Of a DNA stretch of 64,000 nucleotides, positions 26,100 through 38,399 are shown piece after piece. Source of the stretch: Mastigias papua (taxonomy: Eukaryota; Cnidaria; Scyphozoa; Rhizostomeae; Mastigiidae); NCBI GenBank assembly GCA_964019165.1, contig OZ025274.1, positions 2,489,253 through 2,553,252 on the forward strand, given 5' to 3'. The translations under genes and the position numbers were made by a program. The notes below the pieces were generated by a model. That model saw only the letters and a program-made list of their open reading frames with translations, had not been told where the DNA came from and did not search any database. Position 1 is the first letter of the stretch. Each line of letters starts with the position of its first letter.

Positions 26100-27879
26100 T
26101 TTGCACGGTGAGAGCTTTTGAATACAGACAGTAGGGACCATACTTATTTCACTCTCTGGTGTGAGGAGGGCATATCAATGTCATTGACCGCTATCAATTC
26201 AGTTAGATTCTTCCCTGTATGGTATGTTGTATTGTGATGTGAGTGGTGTCAGCATGAATCCATTACAATTAGCGATTACATGTCTTGCCAAGTTTGAGCA
26301 CAACCCCGCGATTATCTACAGTTTTTGCCTGTTTGTATTGATACCATTTATTGTGCATGTGGTTTGATTCAAGTTCCCTAAGCCTCTAATCAAATATATA
26401 GAATTGCGCATCACGTATTGGTTCTTCATTGTTGCTGGCGATTATCAATAGGTTACTATATCACCCACTATATAATTGTATACCTAGATAGGCGCGAAAT
26501 TTCTGATATATTCGTATCAGTTCTATACTGTGCTAAGAATTCAAGTTTTGCTTTAGCGAATAATTTATCAGTCCAATTTTGCTTATATATGTCTATTGAA
26601 AGGTTTTATTGACTTTATACAAGCAACCATTTTCACAGCGATTTCATGTCATGTGAGGCGAAGCAATGTGAGCAAGACATCGTTTTCATGATGCTTTTGT
26701 TTTTCTCTATGCAGCCTGAACAGGTATAAGGAGTTAACATAAGACAGGATGCCTTACTGGTATGCATTAATGAAATTGCTACAACATGTGAATAAGACGT
26801 GTTAGGTTATTATGCCAGTAGTTTGTTTGATATGCAATTTGAATGCATGATCTCAACCTACGCTGACGGGACCTCTGAAACTAAAAGGTTACTGCTAATG
26901 TCATCGCATTCATCCTTTTGTTCCTTCCAGTCATATAAAACTCCATTGATGTCGTGTTGTCTTGTATTTTCCTTGACACTGTCACTGTACATTGCCAACA
27001 TGCGGGATTGCAAAGTCAGCTGGAAACTCTTTACATAGATACTGGTTAGATTTTCTGAGAAATCTGGAGATTTTCCAAGCTGGCTTGGAAAGGATGATTT
27101 TCAAGTAGAAAAACAGAATAGGAATGATTTTGTGTACTCAGGAAAAAATCCAATTATGAAAGACACTACATCACACATGCAAATTGGCAGCATTTCATTA
27201 GCATATAACAGCCTCTTTGAAAATAAACATTAAAAATCTCTAAGTAGACATTTTCCCAAAAGTATATGGACTGGTATCTATCTTTGTGGTTTGTTATGGA
27301 ATCATTTTCAGCTGTTACAACTGCACAATACGTAGAATATACCCCTCAACTTTGAACTATTACACGTGCTATTACAATTTATAGCAGATCACAATTTGTC
27401 ACCATGGTTTTACCATCCTTACCTGTTGCAGCTTAATTGCAAAATATGCGTGGTCAGTTGGGATAGACAAAAGTAAAAAAGTACAAAAATATGGCATACG
27501 AGTAAATTTGACTACCAATAACGTTGCTTTCCTGTCCTTCGGGCGTTTATATTGTCGAGAGATCTTTAAAAGCTAATGGCAATCCCAGATTTATTTAGTT
27601 AATGCGTATGTTTATCGAAGGGTAGAGGCTTTTCAGTAGACATATGCTTGTACTCCGTATACACTTCTAGCTTTTCGTATACCATGAATTTGATACTGAT
27701 AATTACATTTCTATCTTACTCTGTTCACCTATTTTGGAAGCATCTAACTAATCATCGAGGTCTTTAATCAAATGTACAAGTAGCAGAGTTCAGATGATTT
27801 TGAATTTCATTATAAGCTCAGTGAGGACTTCTCAATCATTACGTGAAATAATTATTTCATTAGACCCGCTGTATGAGTT
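26100..27879. repeat. Segmental duplication, copy upstream of L3
   Basis: Counterpart of 18100-18470 plus 20005-21720. Shared blocks include the TTTGCACGGTGA region, the ATAAGGAGT-ACATA-GACAGGATGCC region and the CATATGCTTGTACT region. It preserves the state before the MITEs at 18475 and 19266 inserted. No gene seen. Confidence 0.72.
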
Positions 27880-30800
27880 TTAGATGAACTCTCCAAATAC
27901 TTTGACTTCACAGAGCATTAAGGCCTCCTTCAAGTTCGTCTTGATGAACAAGTATCTGCCTTTGAGTTTTGAACCGCACTTAAAGCTTTTCGTATCGCCT
28001 TGTGGGACACCCGCATTTGAGAGACACAGAGCATTGGCACCACCATCACTTTCTGACTTATCACCAATTCTGATGTTGAAATCCAGTAATCTATCGCCAC
28101 AGCAATCACCTATGATGAAGTAGAGGCCAAAATGAGTGATTAATCCAGTCCATTGAATTGGTATGCATTATTTTGGTTGGAATGAAATTACAATCTGATG
28201 CCTATTAGCTCAAGTAAATGTCATAAGGGGTCAATCATTTATAACTCTGGGTAGTAGGGCAGGCTAGAATTGGTTAGGGTATCAAAACTTTTTCAAGGAT
28301 ACTTGGGGGTATGAAACTTTGTAGAGAATTTTGAGGGATATGAAATCCTCTAGAGACAAAATCTAAAGAAAATCAACTCAATGACTTGCAGAAGTCTATT
28401 GATCACTGTATTTATACGTATCTAGTTGTCTGAGTTTATCCAGTAGCACTTTGTCTCTTATTTGGGTTTTCTGTGTATTTTTTTATTCTGTCAGCTAGTC
28501 TCTGCGTAGTGCGTCCTACGTACCGAGCTTCACATCGGCACGAAAATTCATAAACTACACAACTTTTTTGAGTGGTAGAAACGCTATCTTTTTTAGCAGA
28601 TGGTAGAATGACCTTAGTATTGTAGATCACACGAGGTTCCACAGCATAGAAACAGGATGTAATGGCTTTGTTAATTTGGTTTTCAAATCTTGATGAAACA
28701 TTACCAATCCAGGGCAATTTTAGGTAAACTGGGCACTTCTCAGGACCACACGGTTTTTCCGCTGCAAAGTTGGCAAGTTTGTGCTTAATACAAGAAATAA
28801 GGACATCGTCTGGATATCCATTTTCAATGAGCAGTTGTTTTACTTTATCAGGCTCTGAGCCTAATTTAGTTTTAGTTTTAGTTTTCTGTGTATACTGTGT
28901 CATTGTAGCGCTCTTATTACAATTCATCACAACTGTTAGTTCAAATGAAGTTTCAAGCATAAATCAACTTTTTCATGAAAACCTTTGTATTCCTTATGCA
29001 AAGAAATCTCACAAAGAATGATATTTATAACATTGTGTGCAAAGGTTTTCCCTGCAATATTTCCCAGCAAGTAATTGTGCAGAACACACTTTTAGGTGAT
29101 CTTTTCAAGTTGATAATAGTGGCAATTGTGACTTTAAAAGTAGCAACGAAGAAATCTTCCCTGAAATCCTTATAGGGAAGATAGCAAGTGGGATGTGAAA
29201 CTTATTACTTATTTCTCAATAGGGTATGAAAACTTTTAGACAAAAATTGAAGGGGTATAAAACGTTCTACTATATTGTAAATTCTAACCCGCCCCAGTAC
29301 CCAGATTTATAAATGACTGACCCCTAAGCTACTGTTCGAGTATTTGTTAGAGACTGAAGTAGCCATGTTGTTTTTGCAATGTCTGTACTGTGTGTGGTCG
29401 GGATCTATTTTCGGTCGGTTGGTAAATGGTATTAGTTGACGATACCTTTACTAGCAGCGTCTAAAACAGTAAAAAGAGAATGGCTTTGTAAGAAGTGGAT
29501 TGTTGTATATTGATATTGTGCTATTTGAATAGCTCGTAGCATGCCAATACTCGTTCTTTAGTTGTTTTGTTGTAGATGATATAGCTCGTAGTGAATGTAC
29601 ACATTGTACCCTTCGGCCATATCTAGCATTCCCTTCCTTTCACTTAAATCATAGTAATGTTTAAACTCGTTCGTTGCTGTATATATGCAATCTATGTCGT
29701 ACGGCTTAGTCAGAGTAGGGCCAGAGTCAGTCTACAACTTCGTCCCCCCTCTCAACTTCCGTGCACTCTGCACGCTAGGTGATAAAACGAGCCAACAGTG
29801 ATCAACGAAGAATGTCAACGAAGAGCAAACAGTCTGTGGAACCAGCACAAGTCACGTTCCTGGTATAAGCACGCTACCACGTGAATATCATGGCATTTTT
29901 ACTACCTCTCATTCTTACAGGTCATCAAAATCATGAAGGAAGAGAGGAGGACTATTATCTTCAAACTTTTGCTTTCTTGGCAATTTATCGAAATTGATTA
30001 AGTTTTTGACAATGAATCTATCGATTGATACTTTGCGTTTATGCTACCACATTGCCTGCCTTTTGCAATAAATAGACAATGTCAATAGATAGGCTTGATG
30101 TTACATACCTCGACTTGTGATGCTAACTGAATAGACAAGAGCAATTTGAGCAAAATCAACCATCCACCAAGTTAAAGTCCCTGAGCATGTATGGGTACAA
30201 GATCCGTTGTAATCGGGTGGTGGGCCAAAGTTAGTGGACGCATTTCCATCCACTGCTCTGCTGGAAACACCATTGAAGCAGGTTGATGTCTGACTGGTGG
30301 ACTTCCTTAGTGCAATGTTTTCTGTGATAATAGTTTTCTCAATATTAACCTAATTGAATGTAGCAGTGAACGCAATTTTGATGGCAGCAGCCATGGCGAT
30401 AATGTGAATTGATAGTTTTATGAGCATAAATTAACTTACATAGATTTCATTTAAGTGTTTTGGAATCAGTTTACATAAAGACTAAAACCCAGTCTTTTGT
30501 AGACAAAAAGAGTTCATTTTCTCACTTGGACTCTTTAAGTAAACAATGTTGAATAGGTGCCAAGTGGCCAATCATACGGCTACCTGGACACATTATTCAT
30601 TATATCACTTGTACCCGCATCCTGCTATATATTTCGGTTCATCTTTCGGTCGCTATCCGACGTTTCATACTCTGACGAGTGTCGGGCGAAAATAAGCTTT
30701 TCAGTATGTCTAAGACATAGTACCGCTTTTTCGTGCTGTAGTGAAGTTCTGTAGTATCAACAGACCTTTTACATAGATTTGTATAAAGGTGAGATGTAAA

Positions 30801-32131
30801 ACTTGAACCTCTTAGATACCCATGCAGTTATAAGCAGCTAAATGAAGTAGGTAAACAAACCTAAATTGTGACATTTGCATCCCAGTCCATCTTTGTTTGC
30901 TTTAAATATCTGCCAATCCGCGCAGCTCAGAGGCTGATGATGAGTCTGGAAGTAAGTATATAGGAACGTTAGTTGCTGTACATTCCATCATTTAGAACTA
31001 TCCGTATCTCACTATTTGGATAGCTACGAGCGATATAGCCTGTCATTTCATTTCATTTTCATATCATTTACGGAAGGTGTCCCTTCAGCGAGTGCTGGTT
31101 TACAAGGGGCCCTCCATTTACTTTACAGCATAAAAAATCGAATAATTGAAAGCAAAGCTAATACATGCTACTAACAAAAATATGCATATATTTAAAAGTA
31201 ACTTACAATATAGTAAAAAGTAGAAGATAAACGAAACCCTATTTCTTTGAAAACCCTTAGGGAAGATCGAAGATGCCTCCTTAATTTCAAGTTGAAGGGC
31301 ATTCCATGATTTTACACCTCTATAAGAAAAGCATTTCTGCCCATTACTTGTCGCTTTCTTGGGCAGTTGTAGGTCTGTATGCGTATTTCGTAGAGCCCGC
31401 AGATGACTTTCAGAATTCCTTATAAATAAATCTGTAGCATATAATCAGTCATGAAGAGTATGTTGCTTATAGTATGCATACCTACGTAGCTACACGCGTA
31501 CATATGTACATATTTATGTATGGCTTCATATGTACATTCATTCGCACATTTATGAAAATACCATAAAGAGCCCTGCACGTATAGAGTAACGAATGGATTG
31601 AGTCTATAGCAAACTGCTACTGCACAACAGTTTTTCCTCAACTGCCCTATCGGAAAGTAAGCTGAATTACAATGCTGTTGAAACAGCGTAAAAAGGTGCT
31701 GCTCGTTTACTATTAAATAAGATAGCATTTATTGCCTATCAGTTTTACATATTACAGAGATGTTTCTAGATTATGCATCAAATCAGGGTATGACAAACCT
31801 TTGGTTGCACTTTTTGATAGAAGCTCCAACCTGGACTTGGAACAAGTCTCCTCGCTCCACTACCGGAGAGGTTGTAAGAAAGGACTTGGCACACCTTTGT
31901 TCCACTGTTGTAATTGAAACTTTTGCAGAGTTCGTTTGCCAGACATATGTGTGTACATAATGAGAAAAACTGGACAAATTCAGATCCAAGCAATATAGCA
32001 GCTATATCTGCACGCGAGTTTTCGGCAAAAAGCTGAAAATTTGCAGATCGGCCACATGATGTTTCTTGGTTCCACATTTTGCTATTGTTGATCAACATCA
32101 TTGCGAAAATCGTCTTTAGGTAGAGGACCAT
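27880..32131 (-). CDS. L4: secreted PAN + F-type lectin protein, 4 exons (subfamily A)
   Basis: Exons are 31799-32131, 30861-30945, 30109-30321 and 27880-28109: 861 bp, 286 residues plus TAA, phases 0, 1, 1. The start is the ATG at 32129-32131 (MVLYLKTIFAMML); the in-frame codon five residues upstream is GTG. The PAN exon is more diverged than in L1-L3 (NFQLFAENSRAD, CKSFNY). The linker exon is still 85 bp but reads THHQPLSCADWQ, so the first of its paired Cys is lost; CKCHNL keeps the last pair. The lectin part is His-x26-RGDCCGDR. The donor of exon 1 is AAG/GTTTGT, weaker than in the sisters. Introns hold a TIR element, a repeat shared with 63 kb and a LINE end. Confidence 0.83.
28227..29324. 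mobile_element. TIR element with TAA target duplication
   Basis: 1,098 bp bounded by TAA on both sides (28224-28226, 29325-29327). The TIRs are about 45 bp, GGGGTCARTCATTTATAA then a TCTGGGTA...TTAGAATT run. The L3 intron shows the uninterrupted site GTCATAAGCTACTG at about 22090, which proves the insertion and its 3-bp duplication. TAA fits the TWA preference of PIF/Harbinger elements, but no such transposase is present, so the class is inferred. Confidence 0.85.
28436..28890 (-). pseudogene. Penelope-like element fragment with GIY-YIG endonuclease
   Basis: The minus frame contains LAAEKPCGPEKCPVYLKLPW-like sequence, then INKAITSCFYAVEPRVIYNT and VVYEFSCRCEARYVGRTTQR followed by LADRIKKY. 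The VVYxFxCxC...YVGRT...RI order is the C-terminal GIY-YIG endonuclease region of Penelope-like retroelements. Only this end is present. It lies wholly inside the TAA-flanked TIR element. Confidence 0.72.
30440..30770 (+). repeat. Interspersed repeat R1, copy 1
   Basis: Shares a 250-300 bp sequence with 62965-63300 (inverse) and 63410-63660 (direct). Hallmarks are CTTGGACTCTT-AAGTAAACAA, TATATATTTCGGTTCA and CATACTCTGA-GAGTGTCGGGCGAAAA. No coding capacity. It lies in intron 2 of L4. Confidence 0.75.
31045..31440 (-). pseudogene. LINE 3' end with ATGAA-type tail
   Basis: The minus strand encodes LRALRNTHTDLQLPKKATSN, then GQKCFSYRGVKSWNALQLEI and KEASSIFPKGFQ. This is the C-terminal SYRGxKxWNxL block of LINE ORF2. 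An AT-rich 3' UTR ends in ATGAAATGAAATG repeats near 31050. It lies in intron 1 of L4. Confidence 0.75.
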
Positions 32132-34366
32132 GGCTGTTTCACTCACTATTTCAATTGCAGATTATGGAAACATTTTGTTTTGCTCGATGCAGCTTTTTCT
32201 GAAGTGAGTGTTATTGCAATGGCAATATTGTTGACCAATACAAGCATTCTTATTTGACTTGCTTTGTCTATTGATTATTACTTCTTTGGGCCTTATTTGC
32301 CTGGTGTTGAATGATCACCTGTGCTGCCCATTTGTTTTGAAGTTTATAAATGTACTGTTCTCATTAAAATTTCACGATTCATTGAAGTTACGAGTATTGA
32401 ACTTGTGGGTATCATTACAATTGTAGATAACTTGATCTTATTTTCTGTTCCTCAGCAAAAGCGGCTGGTTTATGGCTCGATTGTAGGCAACAGTAAAGGT
32501 CAATGGCCTGTGCTCAATAAATGATGTTGAGTTATTTGTATTCAAAAAATACAATCATTTAGATGCAGTTGTTTTGGCATTATTGTGCTGAATTTTGACA
32601 AAACTGTTTTAAGAAAAATTCAGAGCTTCACATTATTCTCACAGGTGCTATAATTAAAGATCTAATCCTGTATTCTTTTAAGCATAAAATTACACCTGAT
32701 GAACAGAGACTGAAACTTTGCGTATTTTGTTGCCTTGTTTATTGAAAATGGAGTTTATTCATAGCATTTTACTTCAAAGGGGAAATTTTCTTAATCGATG
32801 TATAATGTAATCTACACAGACTGCTCTCATGAAAAGCACAAAACGTTGTTAGAACTGCACTATTAGTGTAAAACTGGACTATAAGAAGCCCTGAGTTTTG
32901 CTGATGTAACAGTCATCAAGGTGCGGCAATCAGCTTTAATGCCATCGAGTCAAGTGCACTCTGATGATCGCACTTAATTTTTCTGGTAGTTGGGTACTTT
33001 TATTTGCATTCTATTTACATTAGTCTCAATGAAAAAGTGCAGACTTTTAGGAGAAAGGCTTACTAGACTTAAGCCATGATTTCTGCATATTGTCCAAAAT
33101 CCAATTTTCTTTCGATAACACGTATGCTTGAACTAATGAACTACAAAGTAAGTTTTCCCTAATTCTTACCCTCTACGGAACCCTTGAATCAGGAACCCCT
33201 ATCTATTGCTTTAGTTTGAACTGCAGAGTCACTAATACAAACCAGTTTCCATAGGCATAGGATGACTTAACATTAGTAGGGCTGCAGACTGTGTGAATGA
33301 ATTCGCAAGAAAATCAGTCAGAATTTACACCGGTTTCCTCTGTCGATTGCTGTCTAGCCGTACTGACTGAAGCAATTTTCCATGAAAACTGTTAATTTTC
33401 CAAAGAAATTGCCCGAACCGAATGAAATGTATTTCAGCCCTACTGGGGTCCTGCAGCTCCCAGTCGCCCGCCTACTACGCCCACCATTAGTGGACCATGG
33501 CAGTTTCGAATCTTCTTTCTGGGAGTGGAACTTCTCATATAGGTTGCTCCTTCATTAGCCTATGAGTTCTTTCTTTACATAAAGGGCAGGGTTCCTTTAA
33601 ATTCGCAAGTCTTCTAGACCTTTCCTTTTCATGCACTGCGTATTGTACAAACAAGCCTTGTAAATATTATTCTTGCCAAATTGCGGTGAGGTATTCCATA
33701 ACAGCTTATGAGAAAGACCTAAATTAGGTATATTGATAGATGGCAGCTGTGTTGTCTCTCTGTCAGTCTTGATGATTTTTTCTGAGTTTTTCCGTAGTAG
33801 CGATTTATCATCAAAGGTGGATCATAATTAAACTTGCAGTATATTTTAATGCACAATGGATACCGATCTTTTTGGCCCCAGTTAAGGCCGATTTCCATTC
33901 CACCCGATGACTTTTTATACTAGATAGGCTTTTATGGTACACGGTACCTTGCTATCCAGTACACATTCCATTTGCCACCCGGTACAAAAACTGCTCTGCC
34001 TTGTGCTCTGCTCATTGAACTATGGCTCTGCTACAATCACTGATCTTGCAGTGCGCATGTCGATGATGTTGGCTGAGCAGCCCCATTTAAACGCAACGCC
34101 AGCTTCTTTAATTCGACCAAATAGTTGACTGGCCAAATAACTGGCCTGCTGCCCCGTGTAAACGCTCCCTAGAAGACAAGGATTTATGCATTTGCCGTTA
34201 TATACCCTGGTCTGAATGAGCCTCTATATCCCGAAGTGGAGATGGTGCATCTGCATCTTCGGTATCATCCTGTAGTTTATGGACATATTCAAGTCTTCGG
34301 ACAAATCTTGATCTTTGGCTGAATCGCAATCTCGTTCTCAAATTGTCAATACATCTTGCACTCAAG
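32132..34366. other. Intergenic between L4 and the rhodanese gene (divergent promoters)
   Basis: L4 and the rhodanese gene are transcribed away from each other, so this 2.2 kb must hold both promoters. I see no clear TATA box or coding exon. About 33885-34165 has a GTGTAAACGCTCCCTAG right end like the GTTTACA-type MITEs, but the left end does not match convincingly. Confidence 0.45.
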
Positions 34367-37300
34367 ATGACGGAAGAAGAGGCAAGGACTTCGCAATCTC
34401 AAGATGAATCAGACAGTTTCTCTTTCAGGATTCTGCTAGGCACTATTCGACGAAAGTTTCCACACGCCAAGCAGCTGCAAACAAAGTTACTTAGCAAATG
34501 GTTGGAAGATGAGGAGAAGAAAAAGAGTTTATTGCTTTTGGTATGGCTGTTGCATTTGCTACTTACTTTAAACACGTAATGTTTTTAAAGACATTGACAA
34601 AATGCTTTACCTTTATTTTGAGAGTGTCTATGAGCCGGCACGAGATAGTTTATTGCTATTCCAGGAAACAATGGAAACAGCCTAGTTTTAAAAAGTGATA
34701 AAGATAGATAAATTCCATTCATGATGCACATCTACCCCAACACCAGAGCAGACATGCCAAGGTATCGAAAAAAGATGCCTTCTTTAGCCATCTTTAACCA
34801 TCTTCAAAAATTATTATTGCTTTTAGATTCTTAAGTGGCCTTTTTGAAATAACTGGACTATGTAGCCATTTTGTCTGTTCTCTCAGTTAAGGGTTACTCA
34901 ATGAGTACACAATGGAAAAAATTGTCATTTTGATTCCTCCCTCCTGTAACAACTTGTAACTCAAGAGTTGATACCCTCTCATTTTTATGTAACATTCTTG
35001 TAAGAGAACCCACTCCCTGCATGAGACATGCCAGTAAAGTTCTATTTTTGCTTATGATAGCTAGTAAAATGTGATACAATACAGCATAACACAGAATAGA
35101 ATAGAATAGAATAGAATAATATGATATAGTGTGAAATATTAAAATGTAATTTGATAGATTATAAGGGTATACTAGAATTCAGTATTATAGATAAAAGAAC
35201 ATATTCAGTTTGGTAGTAACTTATAATCTCTCATGTGCATCTTGGAAGAAATAAATTCTTAAAAGTTACTCCCCCATTTACTCAAGTTGCCATGGTGTGA
35301 TTGTCAGCTTAGATGAATCATTAATTATATGAAGGAATCAGTCCTTTATATCTGACCAGATTGGGCCAACACTGCCATTGTAACACAACTATTTCTCATA
35401 ATAACTCCCATTGTCAAAAGCTTTAATTCACACTTGTTGATTGGCAAGTAGAAATATTGCACATATTTTTTAGAATTATATAACTTAGGTAGCCTGACAC
35501 CGTTACCTCTAACAATTTATTAACAACTTGTCAGAAAAATGATGCATACCTGCCCACCACCTCAACTGTTACATACTTTTTACATGACCCATTATGGTTT
35601 TTAGTGAGCTTATGAAGATACTTGTTTTTACTAGTGGTTCAAGGGAAACCATATAAAGTGATATTTGGTTACCTCTCCCTCCCCAAACAACCCTGTTTCC
35701 CAATCTTGTGTCTTTCAGAATTTAAGCATTGTAGTAATACTTTTGTAGGATGTTAGGGCACCAGAAGAGCATGATATCAGTAAAGTAGAGGGATCCTTGT
35801 GTGTGAAGTCAGATGCATCAGATGTTCCAAAAATAATGGAAAGAGTATCACAGATAAAGACAGGTAAACAGGGATAGCATATGCATTTATCCCTTCATAA
35901 AGTCTGATAGATTTCTTATTGACCTTCCTATCTGATATTTTGGGCATCTAATTGTACTAGTATCATAGACAAAAATTTAGGCATTTATTTGGTTTGTATT
36001 ATCTTCATTGCTAGGGACCCTGGTTGGAAGATACCCCTCGCAAAATTCTTGCACAGGTGTTACATTTGAGCATCCTTCATCCATTTATAGCACACTTAAT
36101 TGTAATCAATTCACTAAGCAATGCTGGTTTTGTTTTGTAATAATTTAAAGGTACCTGCATTACATTTGATACTCTGTGACACATCATACTCAAAGTGTGG
36201 TCCAGCCAATATTAGGTCACTTCCTACTTTATTTTCACAACCTGTTTTAGTTTGCAGAACTCCAGTTTGTTTCTGAATCTTAGAAAACAGCCCATTTATA
36301 TCGACCATTCCCCAGAAATCAAGGTTCCCCAACTGGAAGCAACATGTTGACATTTACAGTTGAAGTCCTGCAACTTTTGAATGTAACCACCTTCTGGAGC
36401 ATTTTCCTACAACATTATATTACTTTGTAGCTGTATGATTTCCATTTTCTTATTGAATAAAAAATTCAAAGTCATTCCTCCTTCCTCTGTCAATGGCCAC
36501 ATGGTAGCACCTATGTTTCTGTAGCCCAAGGCCCACATCTGCTGTTTCTGTGAAAGATAGACTAGTCACCTGATATTTACTCATGCTTAGCTTTCCCACC
36601 CCATTATGTCAAGTGACAAGAGAAAAGGCACTGGGAACCATTTTATAGTCTTAAGTGTGGTGTGAAAAGAATCAGCCAATGACCTCCTAGCTATGGACCA
36701 GATGCGCTAACCACTATACCTTTTAAACATAACTACTTTAAATATAGACCAATACAGATTAAAAGAACAAAAACAGGTTTTGATGGTAATTGAGACAGTT
36801 ATCTGGGAGTTCACTTTTTTGTGTTGCAGAATAGTGTTGAGCGCTGACACATGTTGTATGTGCATGGCCACAGCAGATATCCCTTTTATGCATGAGGATT
36901 TGTCTTTTATGCATGAGGGCTTGTCTTTTTTGAGAAATGATACACTCTGGACACAGTTTGCATCCCCAAGTTTGGAAAATATTTAGCCATTATTAACTAC
37001 ATAGTTTATAAGTTAATTTGCTCAAAGTTGTAGTGAATTAAATTCAATATTATTTATAATGTCTTTTCTTTCATTTTAACAAGAGAGCAAAGCATTATTT
37101 GTGATAAATACTGTCTATAGTGCCTCCCACTAAAAGAATAACAGACTTTGGAAGCTATAAAATAATAGATTTTTATCAGATAGTATAGAGGGGAATTTTA
37201 GAGCTTGCACATTGAATAAATAGTGAAAGGGTAGCAATTGTCCTATACTATACTGTGAAGGAATAATCTTCAAATTTGTGCAGTATGAGGTTAATAGCAA

Positions 37301-37986
37301 AGGTTGCCAATTTTGTCCCCATCCTTATAACCTAGTTTGATTTAGTAGTTATGGGGCTGTAATTTGAATAAATGCTAGAATGTCATGTGACCTTCAGATG
37401 TGTCCATTAGCATTTATTTTGCAGTCTGTTCTGCAATCAGAGTCAATTACAGATGGCTGCATGTGTGAGGTTTTTAGGATGGTTTTGAAAGGTGGCTTAT
37501 TATGGGATATAGAATCTGTTTGACTTTATCAATCCCTGCATATTTTTTAATGATGGGTACAGGTTTTCTGGTGAATAGACTTTAGTGCAAGTAGACTATA
37601 GTGGTAATTAGAATACGTAAATTGCTGATAAAAGATTCAAGTTTCATGTGTCATCAGATCCACACAAGTGTTTGCACAATTTCCCACAATGTTCTACTAT
37701 TGTTTTTATCATAGCCACTCCCAGCGATTCAGTTGATGTCATTTGCTATTGTTCTCTTGGCTACCGGTCAGCAAAATTGGCACAAATACTGCAAGACAGG
37801 ATGAAAACGGAATTTGAGAGTGTTAGTAACGTGAGGGTCTTTAATCTAGAGGGTAGCCTATTTAAATGGGCAAACGAGGGCAGACCTATGGTAGACAAAC
37901 ATGGAAATGCCACCGTATTTTGCCATCCGTACAGCATTATCTGGGGACGGTTTTTAAATGCAACTTTGCGGAAATGGGATCCCTGA
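34367..37986 (+). CDS. Single-domain rhodanese-like protein, 3 exons
   Basis: Exons are 34367-34540, 35749-35863 and 37715-37986: 561 bp, 186 residues plus TGA, phases 0 and 1. Donors are CTTTTG/GTATGG and ACAG/GTAAAC; acceptors are TTTTGTAG and TTATCATAG. Exon 1 gives an acidic start (MTEEEARTSQSQDESDS) and FPHAKQLQTKLLSKWLEDEE, then LLLL. Exon 2 begins DVRAPEEHDISKVEGSL, the conserved DxRxxxEY-type start of the rhodanese fold. Exon 3 has the active loop ICYCSLGYRSAKLA, with the catalytic Cys in CSLGYRS, and the tail NLEGSLFKWANEGRPMVDKH ending in HPYSIIWGRFL. The fold and the loop Cys are seen; sulfurtransferase activity is inferred. There is no leader or membrane segment, so it is probably cytosolic. 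It is unrelated to the lectins and on the opposite strand. Confidence 0.85.
35095..35118. repeat. (AATAG)n short repeat
   Basis: About five AGAAT/AATAG units in intron 1 of the rhodanese gene. Confidence 0.8.
36655..36730 (-). mobile_element. tRNA-derived SINE head remnant
   Basis: The minus strand reads GGTATAGTGGTTAGCGCATC then TGGTCCATAGCTAGGAGGTC, a well-preserved A box and anticodon arm. The B box is degraded (TGGCTGATTC). It lies in intron 2 of the rhodanese gene. Confidence 0.5.
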
Positions 37987-38218
37987 CGCTGTCTCACTTC
38001 TCGGCTGATGAACAACGTTTCAACGAATGGCTGTGAAATTGACCAAGTGATTGTCATTGAGTAAAGACCAGTTACTTGAACTGAGATCAGGCTGTTACCT
38101 TCTATCCATCCACTGAACAGAACTATTCATCAAGCTCCGTTTATCACCGGACTGCAATTACGTTAAATGGCTCTAACTTACAGAGCAGATTTGGGTCTTT
38201 CTTTAGCATTTTTTATTG

Positions 38219-38375
38219 TGATTGGAAGCCATAATGAAGCCATACCTCTGCATTTTCTGTTATGATTGGAAGCCATTATGAAGCCGTACTTTTGTATATT
38301 CCGTTTTGATTGGAAGCAACAATAAAGCCATATGTCTGCATTTTCTCTTTTGATTGGAAGCCATATGGAAACTTT
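38219..38375. repeat. 44-bp tandem repeat, about 4 copies
   Basis: GATTGGAAGCCATAATGAAG-type units recur at 38221, 38265, 38309 and 38353, an exact 44-bp spacing with point differences. It lies just downstream of the rhodanese stop, possibly in its 3' UTR. Confidence 0.85.
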
Positions 38376-38399
38376 AACATTACAATTATTGCAATGACT

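Noticed and set aside
33885..34165. Another GTTTACA-ended MITE
   Set aside because: The right end fits (GTGTAAACGCTCCCTAG), but the left end has no matching inverted sequence.
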